Assembly: GCA_902776765.1 (NCBI GenBank)
Contig: CACYRP010000012.1
Location: 1 to 64,000, forward strand
Direction of reading: 5' to 3'
From: Fibrobacter succinogenes
Lineage (GTDB): Bacteria > Fibrobacterota > Fibrobacteria > Fibrobacterales > Fibrobacteraceae
Length of the DNA: 64,000 nucleotides
Below the pieces are notes generated by a model. That model searched no databases. It worked only from the letters and a program-made list of their open reading frames with translations, and was not told the DNA's origin. Of the stretch, positions 37,832 to 47,437 are shown one piece after another. Every line of letters begins with the position of its first letter. Within the stretch, counting starts at the first letter, position 1. Position numbers and translations under genes: made by a program.

Positions 37832-37917
37832 AGTTACTAGTTCCAAGTTACTAGTTTTTTAGTTCGATTTTTTCTAGTAACTACAAACTATTAACTAGTA
37901 ACTAGCGGCTGCGCCGC
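37832..37917. repeat. 10-unit heptad array, arms inverted, plus GCGGC hairpin
   Basis: Ten consecutive 7-mers in register (37832-37901), the first half AGTTACT-like and the last half its complement CTAGTAA-like; a GCGGC-TGC-GCCGC hairpin (37904-37917) ends next to the sprA stop codon. Confidence 0.8.
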
Positions 37918-37918
37918 C

Positions 37919-40900
37919 TTAGTCAAATCTCAGCATCAATGCAAGTTCGAACTGGAGAATCTGGCGGATATGAGCCGTTTCGTCATCCAGCTTTTCATGA
38001 ATCTGTCTATACTCGATGTACGAACTGAGCGAAGCCATCTTGTTGAATGTGTACGAAGCACTCGGGCGAATGAACCATTCATGCGTTCTCGATGGAACTG
38101 TACGATAGTTCAATTCAAGTTTCGGCTTGTAGGCCACAAACGGTTCCAGGCCAGAATCATAATTCCAACGCACAAAGACACCATCCGTACCAGATTCCTT
38201 GTTTTTCATATCATAGCCTTCAACAGGCTTGTATTCCTTACGAATCGTCTTCTTGTAATCGTAACCGGCAGTCAACTTCAAGTCGATATTGTTCTTGAGC
38301 TTAAAGTACCATTTCCAAAGCTGGAATCCCTTGTCGAGCTTGAGCGGATACGAAATCGAGAAATCGTCACCAATGTTAATCGCAAAGTCGTTGTAGAGCC
38401 ATGTCGGCATCCACGGGGTTTCAAGGAAATAGCGAGTAGTATCGGTGCAATTTTCCTCTTCCTTCGGCCAGCACGGATTCGAAATCACTTCTTCCTTCGG
38501 GCGGCGATTCGTCGATTCGATCTTCATGCGTACATTGTTTTCAATGCGCATGTTGTTTTGCGTCAAGAACGTGATTCGAATAAGCGGGTTAAAGTTCCAA
38601 ACGCGAGCCCAGGAATCTTCAGCACTCTGGAACGGGCGGCTGGTTACTGTTCGGTTGTAATCAAAACGGCTGTTCAAGCTCACGCTGCGGAAACTGTTCA
38701 AGAACGAAACTTTCTGGGCGATATTTGGGATTGCTATGCCAATGCCAAACTTCGGGAATGTCGTTGTCGTGTCGATGTATAGCGGATATTCACGAGACTG
38801 CGAGAAGTCTTCCTTCCACTGGAAGTCGGTCGTCAAAGAAATATCCCAGAACGGCAAAATGAGACCCGTAGAAATCTGCAAAGAACGAGATACAGAATTG
38901 CGGAAACTACCCTGATACACAAGCGTATCCACATTCTTGTTCCTGTACTGGGCAAAACCTGTATAGTCATCACGGCTAGAGAGGCCCATGTTACCCGTCA
39001 TGATATTCCACAATCCACGACCGCCGCGGCCATCGCCAAGGCCCAAGCCGTAAAGATAATATTGGAACGGAGTCACACCCTGTTCTTCGTACAACTGAGC
39101 AAGCGTAAAGTTTTCACCGATGGTGTTTGTACTTGCATTCCAGTTGAACTTGACTTCGCGCCATTTGAGCTTGTTAAAGAATCCCGAAACGGCATTGTCT
39201 TTCCCGAATAAGTTGGCAAGTTCAATAATTTTCAGAGACGGCGTAAATTCGAAACGATTCGTCTGCGAAATCGTCCAGTAGTTCTTTTCAATGTTCGACG
39301 GATCCGTAAAGTTGAAATCATCCGGGATGCTCTTCTGTTGGTTAAAGTCAGAAGAGAACTGCATATTGAACGGGATGAACGGGATCAACTTGGGATTGAA
39401 ATTAATCCTGAATTGCTGATTTCTAGAACGTTCGTTGCGGAGAATACCATAAGCACGGCCATATTCACGATGTCCAACGCTATCGACCTTGTAGAACGCC
39501 GTCGTATCGTACTGGATTTCGTAAGAATCCGGGTTCTGCAAATCAATCGTGAGCGGCTTGCCATTGGCATCAGTCTTTGCAATTGTATCCACCGGAATAA
39601 TCACGAGACTGTCGCGAGATACATAGACCTTTCGATCGGAATGATCATGGTCAAAGATGTAACCGCTAGCAAAGAGGCCGCCTTCGGACGTGGTAAAGAA
39701 GTTTTCCTTGACAAAGCCTTCGCGGTCACCACCGCCAAACATATCACGACGGATATTGATAGAGTAGTTTGTCGAGAGGAACGAAAGGATGTTCCAACGT
39801 AAATTCAACTTGTGGTTGAGTTCAGCCGTGTAGGTCACAACCTTGTCCACTTGCGGTTCCACAAAATCAGGATCGCGAGTCTGGTTCACATAGCGCACAT
39901 AGTTAAAGTCAAAGAGTGTCAAGTCGAATGTTTGCGGCCACGGTTCAAATTCCGTCTTCGAGAATTCCTTGAGCCAAGAGTATTTGCCCAAGCCTTCGAA
40001 CGGCTTAAACTTGAACATGCTGAATGTACCCAACTTGTACTCGAACAAAGTATGGTAAGAGTAGGTGGAGTCCGCAGAAGTCGTCGAACGTCCTTCAGAC
40101 TGGTGGTAAGAATAGCTGAATGCCGGACGTTCCAAGAATGCCTGCGACAAGAATTCGCCGAGCTTTGTTTCACTAGCCTTGTAATCCTTATGGTAGCTTA
40201 CGCTAAAGCCCAAGTCTTGCACATAAGATTCATAGCCCTTCGATTCAGCGTTATCTCTCAACCTGTTTTCTTCATTTTCCGATTCAACAGCAAGATCGCC
40301 TTGGAACATGTCACCCGTAAGGTCAACAAAGCTGCTCTTCTTAAGAATCATGTCATCCGTAGGTTTCATGTACGGGCGCTTCGTAGAGCTATGGTAACTG
40401 AACGACATCGGGATATGGAATCCGAGTGAATCGTTCAAGAACTTGTTGAGCGCAATAGAAATGTCCGCAGATACATCGAGCTGGGAAGCCGCCGTTGCCA
40501 AGTCCGGTTTCGGAGAACGTCCCGAATTCGAAAGCGTTGCAAAGTCGCCATCCTGATAACGTACCGCACCCGAAAGCGAAATGAAGTCTGCAAAATTCAC
40601 CTGGCCATTCACACGTGCGGCATAACCCCATTCCGTATCCATATCGGAAAGGCGCAAATCATTGATCCAGAACTTTCCTTTAAGATCGGTCGGCGAAGCC
40701 GAGGAGTCAGCAATAATCACAAAGCGCATCCAATCGACCTTCGTAATAGACGGATTACCGACCAGTCGAAGCTGTTCTTCACGATCACCCGGCAGCTTTT
40801 TCACAACCGGTTCGAGATATGGCGGATGGCGTCCACGCTTGAGGTCCGAGAAATCAGACAAATCCATGGCAAAAGCGTTGTCAATCCAGTTCTGCTCATG

Positions 40901-43900
40901 GCAATCCTGCACGCGTTCCGGCTTGCACGACTTATCCAAATCCTTCGGGCGGAAACTCCATTCGTAATAATCCTTGGAGCCATCAATCGAACCTTCACCG
41001 AATTGCAAAGCAAAGCGTATCGGAACCGCATCCGTATTCGATTCAGCACCGTTCTCATAATGGATTTCCATCTTCAAAGACTTGTACGCCGAGAAGTTCT
41101 TTGTATCCGTTTCGAAGAGTCGCGTTACGCCCACTTCTTGGCCCGGACTCATGTTATGGTATTCCAAAACAAGCGCAGTTTCCTTGAGCGGAGCATTCGA
41201 ATCGGCATCGCGTTCCGTCACTGTATTCGGAGACTTAAAATACGTCTTTGCGTTTTCGCGGTTGTTGATGGTCGAAACCTTGATGTACGTTGTATCGTGC
41301 GTTGCAAGCGATTCTGTCACACGGCTTTCAACACCGTTCACTTCGACAATCTGCGAATTTTCATTAGTCGATGTACGGTAAAGGTCTGCAACCGTCGTTT
41401 CTTCCCAGGCGTTACCCAAAACGCCAAGGCTTACCACCTGAACCTTCGCTTCGGAGACGCCCGGACCAAGGCGCCCCAACCACATACGAGTATACTGGGA
41501 TTCCGCCAAGATTTCCTTATAGCCGCTACCCGTCGGGGAAACAATCGTATCGTACTGGTTCAGCGGAATACGCCACCTGCGCCAACCATTTTTCAAAACT
41601 TCAAACTCAGCCACATTCGTGCTAGAAAGGTCAATACGATAACGGACAAAGCTAATGTCGGTATCAAAAGAACCATTCCTGTTAATATCTTCGGTATCGT
41701 AAGCACGTTCACCCAAGTTGCCTTCAGTTCCGTTAATGCTCTTAGGCGGATCGCTTTCTTCATCCAAATCCTTGAAGTTATCACCGGCAATATCTCTTGT
41801 CGACACGTCAACCAAAGGAGATCCCGTTCTCAACGTATCAGCCTTACATGGTTCAATACGGCAATCCCAAACAACTCTAATTTCATTTTCACCCGTAACA
41901 TCATCAAGACCACGGTCATGCTTTGCCGTTGTCATGCCAAGATCATTTTCACCATTGTACACGCCATTCTGCTTCATGCCATTGATCGAAACGTCTTCAC
42001 TGACAAGACCCAAATCAATGAAAATAGAACCGGAATTACCGCGGGCAACAACTTCAAGGTACTTCATGTCGCTCAAGTCTTGATAGTAAGAGCTGTTCGC
42101 ACGCATAATACCACCCCAAGAATTACCCATGAGGTTATCGTTCGGACGAAGCGTCATCTTGAGCACGGTCAAGTGCTGGTTATCCACATCGGAGTTACCT
42201 ACGTTATCGTAAATGTACTTATAAAGTTCCGTCGTGTTGCTATGCCAAATAAATTCACCTTGATGGCGATAGTCTTGGCTTTCAATATACGTGGATAAGA
42301 ACGGGAGCGAATCAACGCCACCCGGAGGAGAAGCCTGCGTCCAAGACTGCCTAGACAGCGGATACACAAGGCCAGTCGATGTCGATTCAAAGTCTTCGAC
42401 AAGAGCAGTTTGTGTCTTGCTCGTATTTGCATTATGGTGGCTACCGGCAAATTCAGCTTCGACACGCCAGTTCGAAGTTGCCGTAGTCTGGATACCCGGA
42501 ATGGCATTCACCAAGTCTGTAAGCGCCTTCACGGAATCCTGCAAACGGATGTTGAAACCCCAAAGGAAACTCGAATACGGTTCGTTGCCCAAGGTCGGAA
42601 CTTCAGCCGTTGTGCTCTGGCTCTTGTAAAGGGCCGTGATACCAAAGACAGAACCCGCACCAAAGCCGTACAAGTCCAAAGGCAATTCGGCACGTGCACC
42701 CAAAAGAAGTTTGTTATCGACTTCGAACATGGGTTCGCATTCGAACTTGACCTTGATTTCTTGGTTCGGGTCAAGAGCGCGGTCGCTCAAAAGTTCAATT
42801 TGGCCCAGTTCATAGTTGACTTCGTAGTCTGTACCACGGATAAGCGTTGTAGAACCAGCGGTGACCTTTTCAGATCCCGGCGAAATATCCATACAACTTC
42901 CGCTGTTCACAGAATAGCTGGAATTGGGGTCGCGCACGCTAAGCATGGAATTACGGCGCTTGCCCACAGATTCAAAATAGAACTGGCTCGTGTAACGGTT
43001 CAAATTATAAACAGGCAACGTATAAAGCTGAGCAACCGCCGATGTCGTATCCAAGTTACGCAACGGTTCCAAGCAATTCTGCTTAGCAACTTCTCGAGCT
43101 CTCGAACCATATTCTGCATAAATGGAATCAGTCCACATTCGGCAGGGCAACCACATTTCGCCAGAGTAACTACCCGAAGCATCCTTCGTAAAGATCTTCG
43201 ATTCACTGACCAAAGGGGTGCCAGAGTTTTCATCAGCAAGGCCCAGCGTTTTTAAATAAGTTCCAGAAACACCCGACTTGTTCTTCATGCGCAAAACAAA
43301 ACTGTTGGCGCTTGCATCCGAAATACCGATAGAATAAACGTTACGCAACATCAACTTGTCGATATCCTTGAGTTCACTCAACGTAGCATCCCACTGGATA
43401 AGGACCGCTTCATCGTTATCACGTAATGTAGAACCCCACTTAGCCGCAATCAACGTATTACGGTTCACGCCATTGATCTTTACGATACCCGTTTTGAAGT
43501 CGTAAGTAAAGTCCTTGATTTCCTCCATGCGGTTGACCGTCTTGGTAATCAACGTACCCTGCGGAGTTTTATAAACAACCTTGATATCCTTAAAGACATT
43601 GTTCGTTTCGTTCAGCGTACTTCTCTTGTACAGTTTCAAATCCGTCAAAGGCTTGTTGATGTTATCGCCCTTAATCGCAGCTTCGATATAGGCGTTCCTC
43701 GTATCGAGGTCCAAGAAGTAATAACGATAGGCGACGAACTGCTTATCTGTAACTTGGAACTCCGTGGTCGATTCGTTAGCCTTGATAGAATATTCTTCTT
43801 GCTGGCCGCCATCCTGAGAAGCAATTGTCGTGAGCTTCCAGTCGCCCAACTTCCATTCAGCCTTGATACCGAAGAGCCCCTGGTGGTTTTCGGAATAACC

Positions 43901-45166
43901 GGTAAATTCCGTACCGGCAAGCGACAAGTTCGTAGTACCCGCTTCGACACGCTGCAAAATGTAATCTTCGAATTCGCCCTTGAACGATTCTTCGTACACA
44001 ACGCGGACTTCGTTCTGCGAACCGAGGCCTTCATCAACGTTCTTGATTTCAACGGTGATGTACGGACCAATCTTACCCTCAACCATGAAGCTCGGGTTGT
44101 AGTCCAAAGACGGAGACGGCCACAGGCTTGTCTTAGTGCTACCTTCGGCATCATCCTTTTCGCCATAGCCCTTGAAGCGAACATCCATGGAACCCTTGAG
44201 CATGAGCTTCGGCTTGTTGAAACCAAAGTCCTTCATCCATGCAGGCATGTTCACAGGAATCGTAATATCAAAGACAGAACCTGTTTCAGGCGCCTCGTAG
44301 CCATCGTTCTGCCCGACGAGCCCATTAAGCCAAAGACGCTTGCGCCCGATATCGTACATGTCCGAAACGTAATCTGCAAGTTCCGGATAATGCGAGGTCC
44401 AAAGGACCGTCGTATCCGTGCGAGAAAGCGAGTTCACGCGTTTTTCCGACACGTCAATTTCACGAGTGGCGACATCAATATCATGCGAGAAAATCTGGCC
44501 CTTCGATGTATTCATGAGTCCCGGACGAGCCCCCACACCACCAAACGGCAACAAGCCGTCGAGCGGAGACGTAGACTTTGGCACCGGGAAATACTTTATG
44601 GCAGGAGTCCACGCATCATCCAAACTAACTTCGGAAGCGTTGTCCGTTGGCTGTTCATCTTGAGCCACCTCTGGAGGTTTTACGGCACTAGCCGAAGACG
44701 ATGCCGGAGCCGTCGAAGACGAAGAACGCACGTCACTAGATGCCGGTTTTGCAGAGCTCGAAACTGGTGTTGCCGACGAAACCGGCGCTGCAGAAGATTG
44801 AACAACAACCTGCGCAGAAGACGAAGCAGATGCAGCGGAGGAAGCCGGAGCTACAGCAGAAGACGCGGGAAGCGCAGCGGAAGAAACCTGAGCAGCCGAC
44901 GACTTCGGTGAAACCGCAGACGAAACCGCCACAGACGGTTGAGACGACGATTTTGGCTGAACGGCACTAGAAGCAGGCAACGCAGCACTCGAAGACGCTA
45001 TAGAAGCAGTCGACTTCGGAGCAGGCACATCCTGGAAAAGTTCATCGTCAAATAAAGATTCATACGAGCTAAGCGTCCCGTCCTGAGACCAGACGGAACC
45101 CACAGCAACAAAGCTGCAAGCAGCAAAACCCCAAAGGGCGGATTTAAAAAACTTTCTAAAACGCAA
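37919..45166 (-). CDS. sprA: SprA-type outer-membrane translocon of the type IX secretion system
   Basis: 2,415 residues. SprA (Sov) is the giant 36-strand barrel through which T9SS cargo crosses the outer membrane. It begins with a signal peptide (RKFFKSALWGFAACSFVAVGSVWSQ). A Ser/Ala-rich linker (about 50-165) follows. The SprA body has long alternating strands such as LSLAGTEFTGYSENHQGLFGIKAEWKLGDWKLTTIASQDGG, several Cys-containing loops, FWINDLRLSDMDTEWGYAARVNGQVNFAD, and a C-terminal strand series ending in LALMLRFD with terminal aromatic-type signal. The only in-frame start before an upstream stop is a TTG (45166) with no good ribosome-binding site. No other T9SS gene lies nearby. Confidence 0.85.
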   Translation of the reverse strand: MRFRKFFKSALWGFAACSFVAVGSVWSQDGTLSSYESLFDDELFQDVPAPKSTASIASSSAALPASSAVQPKSSSQPSVAVSSAVSPKSSAAQVSSAALPASSAVAPASSAASASSSAQVVVQSSAAPVSSATPVSSSAKPASSDVRSSSSTAPASSSASAVKPPEVAQDEQPTDNASEVSLDDAWTPAIKYFPVPKSTSPLDGLLPFGGVGARPGLMNTSKGQIFSHDIDVATREIDVSEKRVNSLSRTDTTVLWTSHYPELADYVSDMYDIGRKRLWLNGLVGQNDGYEAPETGSVFDITIPVNMPAWMKDFGFNKPKLMLKGSMDVRFKGYGEKDDAEGSTKTSLWPSPSLDYNPSFMVEGKIGPYITVEIKNVDEGLGSQNEVRVVYEESFKGEFEDYILQRVEAGTTNLSLAGTEFTGYSENHQGLFGIKAEWKLGDWKLTTIASQDGGQQEEYSIKANESTTEFQVTDKQFVAYRYYFLDLDTRNAYIEAAIKGDNINKPLTDLKLYKRSTLNETNNVFKDIKVVYKTPQGTLITKTVNRMEEIKDFTYDFKTGIVKINGVNRNTLIAAKWGSTLRDNDEAVLIQWDATLSELKDIDKLMLRNVYSIGISDASANSFVLRMKNKSGVSGTYLKTLGLADENSGTPLVSESKIFTKDASGSYSGEMWLPCRMWTDSIYAEYGSRAREVAKQNCLEPLRNLDTTSAVAQLYTLPVYNLNRYTSQFYFESVGKRRNSMLSVRDPNSSYSVNSGSCMDISPGSEKVTAGSTTLIRGTDYEVNYELGQIELLSDRALDPNQEIKVKFECEPMFEVDNKLLLGARAELPLDLYGFGAGSVFGITALYKSQSTTAEVPTLGNEPYSSFLWGFNIRLQDSVKALTDLVNAIPGIQTTATSNWRVEAEFAGSHHNANTSKTQTALVEDFESTSTGLVYPLSRQSWTQASPPGGVDSLPFLSTYIESQDYRHQGEFIWHSNTTELYKYIYDNVGNSDVDNQHLTVLKMTLRPNDNLMGNSWGGIMRANSSYYQDLSDMKYLEVVARGNSGSIFIDLGLVSEDVSINGMKQNGVYNGENDLGMTTAKHDRGLDDVTGENEIRVVWDCRIEPCKADTLRTGSPLVDVSTRDIAGDNFKDLDEESDPPKSINGTEGNLGERAYDTEDINRNGSFDTDISFVRYRIDLSSTNVAEFEVLKNGWRRWRIPLNQYDTIVSPTGSGYKEILAESQYTRMWLGRLGPGVSEAKVQVVSLGVLGNAWEETTVADLYRTSTNENSQIVEVNGVESRVTESLATHDTTYIKVSTINNRENAKTYFKSPNTVTERDADSNAPLKETALVLEYHNMSPGQEVGVTRLFETDTKNFSAYKSLKMEIHYENGAESNTDAVPIRFALQFGEGSIDGSKDYYEWSFRPKDLDKSCKPERVQDCHEQNWIDNAFAMDLSDFSDLKRGRHPPYLEPVVKKLPGDREEQLRLVGNPSITKVDWMRFVIIADSSASPTDLKGKFWINDLRLSDMDTEWGYAARVNGQVNFADFISLSGAVRYQDGDFATLSNSGRSPKPDLATAASQLDVSADISIALNKFLNDSLGFHIPMSFSYHSSTKRPYMKPTDDMILKKSSFVDLTGDMFQGDLAVESENEENRLRDNAESKGYESYVQDLGFSVSYHKDYKASETKLGEFLSQAFLERPAFSYSYHQSEGRSTTSADSTYSYHTLFEYKLGTFSMFKFKPFEGLGKYSWLKEFSKTEFEPWPQTFDLTLFDFNYVRYVNQTRDPDFVEPQVDKVVTYTAELNHKLNLRWNILSFLSTNYSINIRRDMFGGGDREGFVKENFFTTSEGGLFASGYIFDHDHSDRKVYVSRDSLVIIPVDTIAKTDANGKPLTIDLQNPDSYEIQYDTTAFYKVDSVGHREYGRAYGILRNERSRNQQFRINFNPKLIPFIPFNMQFSSDFNQQKSIPDDFNFTDPSNIEKNYWTISQTNRFEFTPSLKIIELANLFGKDNAVSGFFNKLKWREVKFNWNASTNTIGENFTLAQLYEEQGVTPFQYYLYGLGLGDGRGGRGLWNIMTGNMGLSSRDDYTGFAQYRNKNVDTLVYQGSFRNSVSRSLQISTGLILPFWDISLTTDFQWKEDFSQSREYPLYIDTTTTFPKFGIGIAIPNIAQKVSFLNSFRSVSLNSRFDYNRTVTSRPFQSAEDSWARVWNFNPLIRITFLTQNNMRIENNVRMKIESTNRRPKEEVISNPCWPKEEENCTDTTRYFLETPWMPTWLYNDFAINIGDDFSISYPLKLDKGFQLWKWYFKLKNNIDLKLTAGYDYKKTIRKEYKPVEGYDMKNKESGTDGVFVRWNYDSGLEPFVAYKPKLELNYRTVPSRTHEWFIRPSASYTFNKMASLSSYIEYRQIHEKLDDETAHIRQILQFELALMLRFD

Positions 45167-45219
45167 CGGTCACAAAATACAAAAACGGGACACAAAAAAT
45201 TAGCACCGATAACATAGAA

Positions 45220-45253
45220 AAAAAGAAGCGCCCCCATGGAGTGGAGACGCTTC
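45220..45253 (-). terminator. intrinsic terminator between the AIPR gene and sprA
   Basis: On the minus strand GAAGCGTCTCC/GGGGGCGCTTC is followed by seven T; it should end the upstream transcript before sprA. Confidence 0.85.
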
Positions 45254-45287
45254 AAAACTGGATTCTAGACCCTATTTACAGGATAAA

Positions 45288-47180
45288 CTAGAGAAATACT
45301 TCGATGCCACCGCGGCACTTTTCCCAAGCCGGATTCTTCTTGCACAAGAGTTCAATCATCTTGTCGTAAGTAGCCGTGTTGGAGAATCCCTTCCACAAGC
45401 GACGTTCCACAGATTCACCGGAATCCTTGTCGATCGTCGTAATGGTATCGTAGTAGGCGGTGTTGTCCTTGAATTCAGAAATCAAGATGTTCTTCAAGTC
45501 ATCCGTGTAAATGCGGGATGCATACTTGAGGATGGAATCGTTGAAGTTGAGTTCGTTTTCGACGAGCCATTCGAAGTCCTGGATCGGGTTGCCGTAAATG
45601 AGCCAGTGGCGGAGAGCGAGAGCAACCACGAGGTCCTTCACGGCACTGCGGAAGATGAATTTATCTTCAAGGCGACCGTTCCACGTGATGCGGGTCAGCG
45701 GGTTATCGTCGTTAGCTTCGATAGACACGCCCTTGCCCGGAGTGACCTTGCGGATCTTGATCGGGAGACGGCTAAGGAGCTGCCAAGCCTTCGTAAAGGC
45801 GATGGTCTTGCGGACGAAGTCCTTTTCTTTTTCCGGGGCAACGCGCACAAACGCACCGAAGCAGCGCTGGTAGAGCGTTTCCTTGTCGAAGATGCAGTCG
45901 CTGGAGCGGCATTCGCTGAGCTTACCATCCATCATGAACAATGTCTTAGCAAGTTCCGGGCGCATGCGGACTTCGAGCTTACGGGTACGGGCCTTGAGGC
46001 GGACACCGTCCTTATAAACGTAGGTAAAGCCTTCTTCCTGGTAACGCTGCCAAATGAAGAACTGCAAGTCGTCTGCGGCACGCAGATGGTAGCTGAACAC
46101 CGGGTTCTGGCGGTTGTTAGCCATGGTCACCTGATTCAAGAAGTTGTCGGCACCCTGGTACGGCACCACAACCTTGACGAGCACCTGCGGATTCACCGGA
46201 TGCTTGCTCTTCTTGGCGTACTGTTCGTACGTGAAGAGGGACTGCGCACCGTTGATGATCTTCGGGCGTTCAATGAAAAGCACCTTCTTGCCATCGCGTT
46301 CCTTGAGGCGCAGGTCGTCGCCCGTGAGGGTCATACCGTTGTGGAGGAACGGGAAGTCATCGACGTTCACGTTCTTGTCGTCATTCCTTTCCATCGTCTG
46401 GAAGGCATCGATAAGAGCGGCGTTCGTATGAGTGAGGTTACCGAGATAAGTACGAATGTTAGAGCTTACGATAGCCATGTTGTGCTTGGTCTTGAGGCGC
46501 TTACCAAGGGCAACGTGGTAGTCAAAAATCGTGCGGATCGGGCAGAAACCGAGGAAGAGTTCGCCGTGATCGGAAGTGAGGTGGAGCGGTTCGGAGTCCA
46601 TCTCGATTTCAAGTTTGTCATCTGCGCTGCGGAAATCACGAGTGAGGTCGTCGTGTTCGGCAATGATTTCGAGCTTTGCCTTGACGTCGGCCTTCCAGAG
46701 AGTGAGCTTGCGGCGCATGTCCTTGAGGGTACGTTCAAGTTCGGAGTCCGTGATATCGCGGCTTGCGCGAGTGCGGAGCACCGTGATTTCGAGCGTTTCC
46801 ATGTACGGACGGCTGGCAGGAGCATTTTCATCCTCTTCAGTCTCTTCGTCCGTAATCTTGTTGACGGCCCACGGGTCTGCTTCTTCGCGAAGCGAGAGGA
46901 AGAACGGATTGGTCGGGTCGCTGGTACGGAACACGGCAATCTGAAGCTGTTTCAGATCGGCATTCAAGTGTGCGACAACCTTTTCGAGCGGAGTATCTTC
47001 ATCCAAGAAGATAAAGAATTCCATGAAGCCCTGTGAATACTGGAAGCCGTGGAAGCATCCATTTTCATCCAGGTTTAGATGCCGGAGTGCCTTAATTCGA
47101 TCGTTAGGGTCGTTAGGGTTCAAGCTCAAGAGGCTAGCGACAAATGCTAAGCGGCGTTCCTGCGATTTTGTTAGTTCCAT
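45288..47180 (-). CDS. AIPR-family protein (abortive-infection phage-resistance type)
   Basis: 630 residues, no signal or membrane segment. The AIPR core (PF10592) is recognisable: MAIVSSNIRTYLGNLTHTNAALIDAFQTM (about 237-265), FPFLHNGMTLTGDDLRL (about 277-294), FIERPKIINGAQSLFTYEQYAK (about 303-324) and VKVVVPYQGADNFLNQVTMANNRQNPV (about 335-361). In this family the NG(x)Q and N-N-x-Q-N motifs are the conserved core. The N-terminal 200 residues are acidic and helical. Family members include Lactococcus AbiR-like phage-defence proteins, but many are uncharacterised. It stands alone, with its own terminator and no restriction or toxin partner. Confidence 0.7.
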   Translation of the reverse strand: MELTKSQERRLAFVASLLSLNPNDPNDRIKALRHLNLDENGCFHGFQYSQGFMEFFIFLDEDTPLEKVVAHLNADLKQLQIAVFRTSDPTNPFFLSLREEADPWAVNKITDEETEEDENAPASRPYMETLEITVLRTRASRDITDSELERTLKDMRRKLTLWKADVKAKLEIIAEHDDLTRDFRSADDKLEIEMDSEPLHLTSDHGELFLGFCPIRTIFDYHVALGKRLKTKHNMAIVSSNIRTYLGNLTHTNAALIDAFQTMERNDDKNVNVDDFPFLHNGMTLTGDDLRLKERDGKKVLFIERPKIINGAQSLFTYEQYAKKSKHPVNPQVLVKVVVPYQGADNFLNQVTMANNRQNPVFSYHLRAADDLQFFIWQRYQEEGFTYVYKDGVRLKARTRKLEVRMRPELAKTLFMMDGKLSECRSSDCIFDKETLYQRCFGAFVRVAPEKEKDFVRKTIAFTKAWQLLSRLPIKIRKVTPGKGVSIEANDDNPLTRITWNGRLEDKFIFRSAVKDLVVALALRHWLIYGNPIQDFEWLVENELNFNDSILKYASRIYTDDLKNILISEFKDNTAYYDTITTIDKDSGESVERRLWKGFSNTATYDKMIELLCKKNPAWEKCRGGIEVFL

Positions 47181-47437
47181 TTTTTCCTCAATAATTACAC
47201 TGCAAGACCAATATACAATAATATTATATATTGGAGTATTCTCGTAATTCGCACCCTAAAAATAGCTTCAAATTGTAACATTTGCGTGCAAAAAAAGATA
47301 AAACATGCATTTTTTTGGGGTAAACTCCCATTTTTTAGTGAACAAATGGATAAAAACATCATTTTTTATGTTTTTTTCGTATCGAATCATGTTTTTTTTT
47401 ACAAAAAAGCTATGATTTAAACATTAGGAGTCTTTTT
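47181..47437. promoter_or_regulatory. AT-rich divergent promoter region
   Basis: The gap between two divergent starts is very A/T-rich with long T and A runs (for example 47386-47410). No hexamer pair stands out enough to place a promoter. Confidence 0.4.

Noticed and set aside
40826..42298. 490-codon frame opposite sprA
   Set aside because: Antisense shadow; composition follows sprA third codon positions.
45606..47036. 476-codon frame opposite the AIPR gene
   Set aside because: Antisense shadow without motifs or start signals.
45166..47437. Phage-defence island around the AIPR gene
   Set aside because: Neighbours are sprA and an LRR gene, with no restriction, toxin or integrase gene and no composition shift.
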